Source: Candidatus Woesearchaeota archaeon (GTDB lineage Archaea > Nanobdellota > Nanobdellia > Woesearchaeales > SKIA01). Taken from it: a stretch of 15,439 nucleotides of DNA. Shown piece by piece: positions 1 through 5,072 of the stretch. The notes beneath the pieces are model-generated. The model was not told the DNA's origin. It saw only the letters and a program-made list of their open reading frames with translations, and ran no database searches. A program made the position numbers and the translations under genes. The first letter of the stretch is position 1; every line of letters starts with the position of its first letter. The DNA is taken from NCBI GenBank assembly GCA_007116645.1, contig SKIA01000053.1, positions 1 to 15,439 on the forward strand, written 5' to 3'.

Positions 1-45
1 AGGCGTTTATAAACATTTGGGAACTAAGATTATTAACAAAAAAGA

Positions 46-53
46 TATAAATT
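46..53 (+). promoter_or_regulatory. TATA box for the His-rich membrane protein gene
   Basis: The sequence TATAAATT lies in an A/T-rich stretch, centred about 24 nt before the ATG at 73. Archaeal transcription normally starts about 25 nt downstream of the box centre, so the mRNA should be leaderless and begin at or next to that ATG. Confidence 0.6.
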
Positions 54-72
54 AATAATTTTCTCTGTGTGT

Positions 73-849
73 ATGAAAGAACGCAATTCAAGAAGGTCCC
101 TTTGGGCTGCTGCGGGCGGTCAAGTTGCTGTTGCCACGGACGGAGTAATTCACGTAGCAGCGGCAGGTGCTGCAATCACACATATTGGTCGACACAACAG
201 TCACACGCATGATCACCACGAGGACAACGCATATGCTCCGCACACGCACTCAGACCATTCGCACAACCATACCGAAGTACCCCACACGCATGATCACCAC
301 GAGGACAACGCATATGCTCCGCACACGCACTCAGACCATTCGCACAGCTATACTGAAGTACCCCACACGCATGGACACCATCACTCTCCTGTCAAGGACG
401 CTGCTTGGGGAGGCCTTAGCGCCATTCTATTAGTGTATGTGGGATCACAACTCTATCACGGCCAAAAGCAAGCAAGAAACCAAGTTATGCTTGAGCAAGA
501 AAATAGTCTTTTGGAAAATAAACTACGCTCGTACGGTGTTGATATAGAGAACCTGCCTCCAGTTGAGACGGAAAGCACACCCTCTCGGATGCCCGTTATC
601 GGAGCAGCTCTTGCGGGAGCGCAAGCCCTTCACGTAGGTTCGCATCTGCTTGCTGGTGGAGCGCTTGCGTTTACTGCAGCAAATCAAGGGTTTGATAATC
701 TGCTTGGTATTGCAGCCCTTGTAGGATCGGGAGTGGTTGTGGGTTCATTAGCGCATCATGCGTACTCACACAGAAAAGGCCAGCAAGCGTACGCTGCTGC
801 TCAGCAACGCAATGCAACACTTGAGAATGCTCTTGAGTTGCAAGAATAG
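73..849 (+). CDS. Membrane protein with His-rich tandem repeat and duplicated helix-hairpin/coiled-coil unit
   Basis: I do not recognise the family. From the ATG at 73 the protein has 258 residues. Residues 12-38 form an Ala/Gly-rich hydrophobic segment. Residues 41-104 hold 23 histidines in two 27-residue repeats plus a partial third (HTHDHHEDNAYAPHTHSDHS is the core). A second helix spans about 111-127, followed by a charged heptad-like stretch (135-152). Residues 175-203 and 212-228 form a second hairpin, again followed by a coiled-coil-like tail (235-256). The two halves look like copies of one unit: helix, loop, helix with GSQLYH or GSLAHH, then Gln/Asn/Glu-rich tail ending LLENKL or TLENAL. 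The His-rich part suggests binding of zinc, nickel or copper, but no transporter motif is visible. The start at 73 is preferred over an in-frame GTG at 67 because of the TATA spacing. The gene ends 2 bp from the convergent tRNA gene. Confidence 0.8.
   Translation: MKERNSRRSLWAAAGGQVAVATDGVIHVAAAGAAITHIGRHNSHTHDHHEDNAYAPHTHSDHSHNHTEVPHTHDHHEDNAYAPHTHSDHSHSYTEVPHTHGHHHSPVKDAAWGGLSAILLVYVGSQLYHGQKQARNQVMLEQENSLLENKLRSYGVDIENLPPVETESTPSRMPVIGAALAGAQALHVGSHLLAGGALAFTAANQGFDNLLGIAALVGSGVVVGSLAHHAYSHRKGQQAYAAAQQRNATLENALELQE
202..384 (+). repeat. 81-bp in-frame tandem repeat encoding His-rich units
   Basis: Copies start at 202, 283 and 364 (the third is only about 20 bp). The first two differ at only 3 of 81 positions, giving N to S, H to Y and one silent change. 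The period is a multiple of three, so copy number can change without breaking the reading frame. Confidence 0.9.
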
Positions 850-851
850 GA

Positions 852-924
852 TGGGGCTACCCAGATTTGAACTGGGGTTCCATGCTCCCAAAGCATGAGT
901 GATACCAAGCTACACTATAGCCCC
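852..924 (-). tRNA. tRNA-Pro (anticodon TGG)
   Basis: On the minus strand a 73-nt cloverleaf can be drawn. The acceptor stem is GGGGCTA/TAGCCCC with discriminator A. The D arm contains the GG of the D loop. The anticodon stem is CATGC/GCATG with loop TTTGGGA, which places anticodon TGG (reads CCA and other Pro codons). The variable loop is 4 nt and the T arm is CCCAG-TTCAAAT-CTGGG. CCA is not encoded and there is no intron. It lies downstream of secD on the same strand and converges on the His-rich protein gene with a 2-bp gap. Confidence 0.96.
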
Positions 925-950
925 GTGTGGTGATTGTGAAATTGAGTTGG

Positions 951-958
951 TTTAAAAA
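951..958 (-). promoter_or_regulatory. T-tract/TATA-like element between secD and tRNA-Pro
   Basis: On the minus strand TTTTTAAA follows the secD stop by about 8 nt and is centred about 30 nt before the tRNA 5' end. It fits a TATA box for the tRNA. The five Ts could also end the secD transcript, since archaeal RNA polymerase terminates at U-tracts. Which role it plays, or both, is inference. Confidence 0.4.
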
Positions 959-966
959 GCCTTCTT

Positions 967-2529
967 CTATTCCATCTTGATGAATTTCTCAGCGATTTCT
1001 GCAAACGCTGGACGAGTAACAAGTACTCCTACTGTCACACCAAGAATTGTTGTGATTGCAAATCCTCGAACCAGTCCTGCTCCTGCCCACATGAGGGGAA
1101 GCATTGCCGCAACAAGGGTGAAGAATGCTGCGAAGATGATAAAGAACGCGTTCTTCATGCGTTGTTTCCACGTTCCACCGTCTTTGCCACCTGTTTTTAT
1201 CTCATCCACAATAATAATCTGATCGTCAACACCAGTACCTATCGCAATAATCAAACCGGCCAGCGCTGCTAAATCAAGGTTCCATCCGATAAGCGCTGCT
1301 ATTCCTAATACAATAACAAGCTCTGAGAGCATCGCGACACTCATTGGAATACTGATTTTCCAGTCTCGGTAGCGTGCAGATACGATTGTGATGATAACAA
1401 GAATTGCAAAGAATCCAACGACCAAGATATTTTGTAAGAACTCTTCTCCAAGAGCTGGGCTGATAGAGTCGCTTTTTACTACGACTAGTTGCACTGGTAG
1501 GCTTCCTGTTGCAAGAACTGTTTGTAGTTGTCGCATGTTTTCTTGTGCGTTAAGCGCTGCTGATTCTCGTGATGCGCCGGAGCCTGAGCCAGTAATTTGA
1601 ATTTGCGAAGTAACACTTCCGCGCAAGGATGAGCTAATTCTCAAAGATGAGATGTTTGCTCCGTCAAGGTATAAGTCAAGTGTTTCGTTAAGGTATCCTC
1701 CTTGTGCGTCTCGAATAACCTCAAGCGGCCGTGTAACGTCTGCGTGTCGCTGAGCTGCTTGTGGTGAAAGTGTGATTGAGAATCTGAAGTTACAGAAGAA
1801 TTCTGTTCCTGCTGGCGAACATTGGTATACGCCGCTTTCTGCTGCGGACCTGCTGACTTGCAAAATGTCATCTCCGCCAGAAAACACGAGTTGTTCCCCA
1901 ATGTATGCTTCAAATTCTCCTTGGCTTGTAAGTAGTTCAATGATTTCTTCTTCTGATGACCCAGCAATTTCTACGATAACGAATTGACTTCCTGAGAAGT
2001 CTCTTGCTGATCGCACAACAACATCTGAGAGTCCAAACACGTTGAGTCGTTGCTCAAGGCTTTCTAGGAGTACGTCCATAATTTCGTCATCTACTGGTTC
2101 TTCTGGTTCAAGCATGACGCGAGCTCCACCAGTAAGGTCTAGTCCTTGCCGAATATTGCTGTTTGGTGCGTCAACAACTCGTACGCCTACGAGGTCAAGT
2201 CCTGTTTCGTTTCTCGTGGTGAGAACATAACTATCTCTGTTGGTTCGTATTTGCACGAGTTCATTTGGTCCCAGCGCGGCTATCGCGTCTCGATATTCTT
2301 GTGCATTAGTTACAGGAGTTCCTTGCACTGCAAGAATGCGTTCTCTATTAATAGGCTGGTCTCGCGCTGTCGGCCCCGTCATCCCTGCGTCTTGTGCTGG
2401 GCTTAAAGGCTCAACTGATGAGATGGTGGCGCCTTCTAATCCAGGTCTTGGACCAATTGCGATTACTGCGAGAATGAGTACGATGATTAAAATCCATATG
2501 CGCAGACCGAGATTGAGTTTGAACTTCAT
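967..2529 (-). CDS. secD: Protein-export membrane protein SecD (archaeal type, with PDZ-like N-terminal insert)
   Basis: SecD works with SecF beside the SecYE channel and helps pull exported proteins across the membrane. The 520-residue protein has an N-terminal helix (about 10-27), a large extracytoplasmic region, and five C-terminal helices (about 365-384, 394-414, 418-441, 460-482, 487-508). Family signatures are GLDLTGGARV at 129-138 (the start of the conserved P1 region) and GTGVDDQIIIVDEI at 431-444 in the fourth helix. Residues about 33-105 resemble a PDZ domain (hydrophobic strand, LSPAQDAGM, then ILAVQGTPV), ahead of the P1 region. Cys237 and Cys246 could form a disulfide. The ATG overlaps the secF stop as ATGA and is preceded by a GGAGG ribosome site with 6 nt spacing, so the two genes are translationally coupled. 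Confidence 0.95.
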   Translation of the reverse strand: MKFKLNLGLRIWILIIVLILAVIAIGPRPGLEGATISSVEPLSPAQDAGMTGPTARDQPINRERILAVQGTPVTNAQEYRDAIAALGPNELVQIRTNRDSYVLTTRNETGLDLVGVRVVDAPNSNIRQGLDLTGGARVMLEPEEPVDDEIMDVLLESLEQRLNVFGLSDVVVRSARDFSGSQFVIVEIAGSSEEEIIELLTSQGEFEAYIGEQLVFSGGDDILQVSRSAAESGVYQCSPAGTEFFCNFRFSITLSPQAAQRHADVTRPLEVIRDAQGGYLNETLDLYLDGANISSLRISSSLRGSVTSQIQITGSGSGASRESAALNAQENMRQLQTVLATGSLPVQLVVVKSDSISPALGEEFLQNILVVGFFAILVIITIVSARYRDWKISIPMSVAMLSELVIVLGIAALIGWNLDLAALAGLIIAIGTGVDDQIIIVDEIKTGGKDGGTWKQRMKNAFFIIFAAFFTLVAAMLPLMWAGAGLVRGFAITTILGVTVGVLVTRPAFAEIAEKFIKME

Positions 2530-3590
2530 TTTTTTCCTCCGCGTTTTTTTCTGCTTGCTAGGCGGTTGTTTTCTTTTCTGGTCTTTTGTTTTTTTGCAAA
2601 CCAGTACAGGATTCCGGCGTTTTGAAGCCAGGTGAAGATGATGTCGCCTATCATACCGATAAGGATGATAAGCATGATTTGTTCGATAATTTCACTTGAT
2701 GCAAGAATATATGCGACAAGTACTGCTGCTGTGGTGGTTAGCTGCATGGTTATACCGGTTTTGAAGGCGTCTTGGATACGCTTAAACACACTCGTTTCTT
2801 TACTTTTTAACACGCGTGTTGACAACAAAATGTCTGTGTCTACCGAGTAACCAATGATCATAAGAAACGCAGCTACTCCTGCTGTTGATAGGCGCATCCC
2901 GATAAGGTTAACGACTGCCAGCGTAAAAAGAACTGTTGATGCTGCTGCAAGAATAACTGCTCCTGCAGGAACGCTGCTCGAAAAGTATACCGCCATTGCT
3001 CCGAGCACGATAACAAAGAGCGCTATCAGTCCAGTAGTCCCTTCAAGGATTCCTTGTGTTGCCATCACAGTTGCAGTTGCTGCGAGGAGTCCCATGAGTA
3101 CCTTGATAGTCATGTTTTCGCCAAAGTACAAGTACACCACCCATCCCATCCAGAGGAATGCGAGCAAGATGCCGATGATTGTTTGAATAAAGAATGCTTC
3201 TCCAAGGCTTGGCCCTGTTGTTTCTGTTGAGACGCTCGTAACAGTATATGTTTCTTCTAAGAAGGCGACAAGTTGTCTTGCTGCTTCTTGTTCATCTTCT
3301 GCAATCTCTGAGGCGTCAACGACAAATGTCCGTTGAGCTCCTGAAGATGAGAGTTCACGTGAAGCAACATCTGCTTGCGGGAACCGATCGCGTACCGCTT
3401 GTTCAATGTCTGTTTGTGTGACGGCATCTTCAATAGACACTGTTGCTGAGACGCCTCCAGCCAGAGAGACTCCTTTGTTAACAAAGTCTCCTGTGCTCGC
3501 GATTTGCCAGCCAATAACGCCTACAGACAATAAAATGAGTAGTGTGGGAATTATGAAGAGTTTCTTGTAATTGTTCTCATACCACTCCAT
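2526..3590 (-). CDS. secF: Protein-export membrane protein SecF (archaeal type, enlarged)
   Basis: SecF is the partner of SecD. From the ATG at 3590 it has 354 residues. Helix 1 is about 11-30, followed by an extracytoplasmic P1 domain (about 33-130) that begins VSLAGGVSATV. Helix 2 is about 133-156. The conserved GYSVDTDILL motif at 247-256 is characteristic of archaeal SecF. Last come two further helices (about 284-298 and 301-330) and a very basic tail rich in Lys and Arg. Between helix 2 and the usual third helix (about 207-231) there is an extra hydrophobic hairpin (about 161-203), so the protein is longer than the roughly 280-300 residues I expect. The ATG at 3590 is chosen over an in-frame GTG at 3605 because a TATA box lies about 28 nt before it. 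The stop overlaps the secD start. Confidence 0.94.
   Translation of the reverse strand: MEWYENNYKKLFIIPTLLILLSVGVIGWQIASTGDFVNKGVSLAGGVSATVSIEDAVTQTDIEQAVRDRFPQADVASRELSSSGAQRTFVVDASEIAEDEQEAARQLVAFLEETYTVTSVSTETTGPSLGEAFFIQTIIGILLAFLWMGWVVYLYFGENMTIKVLMGLLAATATVMATQGILEGTTGLIALFVIVLGAMAVYFSSSVPAGAVILAAASTVLFTLAVVNLIGMRLSTAGVAAFLMIIGYSVDTDILLSTRVLKSKETSVFKRIQDAFKTGITMQLTTTAAVLVAYILASSEIIEQIMLIILIGMIGDIIFTWLQNAGILYWFAKKQKTRKENNRLASRKKRGGKK
2536..2540 (-). promoter_or_regulatory. Shine-Dalgarno site for secD
   Basis: GGAGG on the minus strand sits 6 nt (all A) before the secD ATG and lies inside the Lys-rich 3' end of secF. It is a textbook ribosome site and shows that the organism uses SD-dependent initiation for internal operon genes. 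Confidence 0.8.
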
Positions 3591-3614
3591 ACTAGTAAGG
3601 CACACGGGCGTTCT

Positions 3615-3622
3615 TTATAAAA
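3615..3622 (-). promoter_or_regulatory. TATA box of the secF-secD operon
   Basis: TTTTATAA on the minus strand is centred about 28 nt before the secF ATG at 3590. This predicts a leaderless or nearly leaderless transcript. Confidence 0.6.
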
Positions 3623-3641
3623 GTTCTTTTAGCAAAACGTT

Positions 3642-3649
3642 TTTATAAT
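3642..3649 (+). promoter_or_regulatory. TATA box for the 76-residue membrane protein gene
   Basis: TTTATAAT is centred about 25 nt before the ATG at 3670. It lies back to back with the secF promoter, so the 79-bp space between the two start codons holds a divergent promoter pair. Confidence 0.6.
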
Positions 3650-3669
3650 CGCAAATCAAGAATTGTTAT

Positions 3670-3900
3670 ATGGTCAAACATTTTGTGTCACAACCTCTTC
3701 CCGCAAGCTTTATGCTGATCAGTATGGCGGGGTTTTTGTTCTCAGCATTTGTAGTCTGGCCATTTAGTATGACGTGGGGCTTTACGTTCTGCACACTCTT
3801 TGTGTTCTGGTTTATTGCAGCAGTCTACAACTTCACGCACGCTCCAGGAGAAAAACACCTTGACGTCCACGGAAGTACCTTGTATTTGAGAAAGCGATAA
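3670..3900 (+). CDS. Small two-helix membrane protein of unknown function
   Basis: The protein has 76 residues. Two hydrophobic helices (about 12-30 and 35-54) are joined by a short turn containing WPFSMTWGF and followed by a charged tail ending LYLRKR. The Lys/Arg-rich C-terminus suggests it faces the cytoplasm, which would also put the N-terminus inside. I do not recognise the family. It has its own promoter, divergent from secF. Its stop is separated by 1 bp from the stop of the convergent downstream gene. Independent promoter, good start spacing and a clean membrane pattern make it a real gene despite its size. Confidence 0.78.
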   Translation: MVKHFVSQPLPASFMLISMAGFLFSAFVVWPFSMTWGFTFCTLFVFWFIAAVYNFTHAPGEKHLDVHGSTLYLRKR

Positions 3901-3901
3901 G

Positions 3902-4198
3902 TTATTGGTCTTTTTCAAAGAGTTCTCTTGCGTATTCTTCTTTGTGCCAAACGACGTGTGATGCTCGTTTATCAAATAATGCGACTGCCATTTGCACCAC
4001 GTTTGTTTGATAGTCCTTGAGTTCTTTATCTTTGAGCACTTGGTACGCATCAGCCAGACATTCTTTCATGAGCGTGATGTGTTCTTCACGTGCTTGGGCT
4101 TCTATTTTTGCTTCTTGCGCATCAGTGAGGGTGACGTCAACCCATTCTGGAAACCTACTTCCAGGAATGTCTTTTGGAAAGCGCTTACTAAATGCCAT
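3902..4198 (-). CDS. Conserved-looking hypothetical protein, 98 residues
   Basis: A soluble, highly charged and mostly helical protein starting MAFSKRFPKDIPGSRFPEW. The middle (about 25-62) looks like a continuous helix rich in Glu, Lys and Ala, and the C-terminal part contains ALFDKRASHVVWHKEEYA. There is no signal peptide, membrane segment or metal motif. I cannot assign a function; the general look resembles small hypothetical proteins common in DPANN genomes (impression only). The start is supported by an A/T-rich box 27 nt upstream. It converges on the 76-residue membrane gene with a 1-bp gap. Confidence 0.78.
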   Translation of the reverse strand: MAFSKRFPKDIPGSRFPEWVDVTLTDAQEAKIEAQAREEHITLMKECLADAYQVLKDKELKDYQTNVVQMAVALFDKRASHVVWHKEEYARELFEKDQ

Positions 4199-4220
4199 AC
4201 GTCAAGTAACATAAGGTAGA

Positions 4221-4228
4221 ATATATAT
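4221..4228 (-). promoter_or_regulatory. TATA box for the 98-residue protein gene
   Basis: An ATATATAT stretch is centred about 27 nt before the ATG at 4198. It sits just after the stop codon of the upstream gene on the same strand, so the 44-bp gap serves as promoter only. Confidence 0.55.
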
Positions 4229-4242
4229 GTAGCGCGAAAGAT

Positions 4243-4977
4243 TTACGCAACGCGAGAAGCAAGCACTTCTGGTCGCTCTCCTGGCTTGAGCACCAGAACG
4301 CGCGGTTGTTGCGCGGTGTCCACTGCTACTTCTTTGAGTGCGTCGACAATACTATCATATACCGCATCAGGAAGTCCCTCTGGTTCTGACCAGACACGAT
4401 AATCTGTCCAGTCCTTTACTTCTTGCCATTCTTCTTTTCTTAAAGGGGCTCCAAGGCGTCTTTGCACGTGCTCTAAAACCCCTGGCGGAGTATGCACTGC
4501 AAGGTGCGTTCCTCCTGATTCTTCGTAGATGGTTGCGAGTAACGCAGTTTCGTGTATTGCGTCATCTAATGTGCGAATAGTTTGCGGCTTTATTCGAAAC
4601 ACCCTTTCTTCCTCTCGTCCAAACACCGCAGGGCTGATTCCGTATTCATGAAAGTATGTGTGCGCAAAGCTTGCAATAATTTCATCAACGTGCTGTGATC
4701 GCAGTGCGTCATATTGAGCGAATACTGCTTGTCCAGATGTGCGCCAGACAGGGCTTACTTGTGGAGAAGTAAATCTTCCTGCGTAATGCTCAAATCCTGC
4801 TCGTGTAAGCGATTGATGTAGTTCGGTGTTAAAGCGTGTTGCAACATCGCTTGTCGGAAGAGTATTTCTTTTATTTCGAATTCTAAAATCGCGCGTTTCC
4901 TGCGGAACTGCGCGGTAGTCTATACGCAAAAAGGTGTTTTCCCCAAAGCGTTTTGTATCTGCAAGGACGTAATCCAT
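4243..4977 (-). CDS. Hypothetical cytoplasmic protein, 244 residues
   Basis: I do not recognise this protein. From the ATG at 4977 it begins MDYVLADTKRFGENTFLRID. It is soluble, mixed alpha/beta, with several aromatic/acidic stretches (for example WQEVKDWTDYRVWSEPEG) and a short conserved-looking strand near the C-terminus (PRVLVLKPGERPEVLA). No transmembrane segment, signal peptide, Cys cluster or nucleotide-binding loop is visible. The frame remains open upstream to a GTG at 5013, but that GTG lies upstream of the TATA box at 5000-5007. The ATG at 4977 is 27 nt from the box and is the better start. It has its own promoter, divergent from the large secreted-protein gene. Confidence 0.75.
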   Translation of the reverse strand: MDYVLADTKRFGENTFLRIDYRAVPQETRDFRIRNKRNTLPTSDVATRFNTELHQSLTRAGFEHYAGRFTSPQVSPVWRTSGQAVFAQYDALRSQHVDEIIASFAHTYFHEYGISPAVFGREEERVFRIKPQTIRTLDDAIHETALLATIYEESGGTHLAVHTPPGVLEHVQRRLGAPLRKEEWQEVKDWTDYRVWSEPEGLPDAVYDSIVDALKEVAVDTAQQPRVLVLKPGERPEVLASRVA

Positions 4978-4999
4978 ATGCTCGTAGGTCGTACAAAAC

Positions 5000-5007
5000 T
5001 TATAAAT
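5000..5007 (-). promoter_or_regulatory. TATA box for the 244-residue protein gene
   Basis: On the minus strand ATTTATAA is centred about 27 nt before the ATG at 4977, predicting a leaderless mRNA. This position rules out the longer reading frame that starts at 5013. Confidence 0.6.
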
Positions 5008-5042
5008 ATTCACAATAGTGAACTTCGCATTGCAAAGTAATG

Positions 5043-5050
5043 TTTATATA
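5043..5050 (+). promoter_or_regulatory. TATA box for the large secreted protein gene
   Basis: TTTATATA is centred about 26 nt before the ATG at 5073, predicting a leaderless mRNA. It forms a divergent promoter pair with the box at 5000-5007. Confidence 0.6.
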
Positions 5051-5072
5051 GAAGCAGCGAGGTTTTCGATGT

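Noticed and set aside
67..72. Upstream GTG as start of the His-rich protein
   Set aside because: It adds only two residues, and the TATA spacing (about 24 nt) fits the ATG at 73 better.
167..433. Arg/Thr-rich overlapping reading frame in the His-rich repeat
   Set aside because: It is the shifted reading of the same 81-bp repeat, with repetitive low-complexity product and no separate promoter.
73..849. Cation diffusion facilitator (zinc exporter) assignment
   Set aside because: Although His-rich loops are common in that family, the HxxxD/DxxxD ion-site motifs and six-helix layout are absent.
852..924. tRNA gene as an integration (att) site of a mobile element
   Set aside because: I found no second copy of the tRNA 3' end in the window and no integrase, transposase or phage gene.
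1641..1967. 108-residue minus-strand frame inside secD
   Set aside because: It is an out-of-frame reading of a clearly conserved gene, with a Gln/Thr/Lys-rich product and no promoter or ribosome site.
3591..3605. GTG at 3605 as the secF start
   Set aside because: It would lie upstream of the predicted transcription start; the ATG at 3590 is about 28 nt from the TATA box and directly precedes the usual short N-terminus and TM1.
4978..5013. Longer N-terminus of the 244-residue protein
   Set aside because: The TATA box at 5000-5007 lies inside this extension, so the GTG at 5013 would not be on the mRNA.
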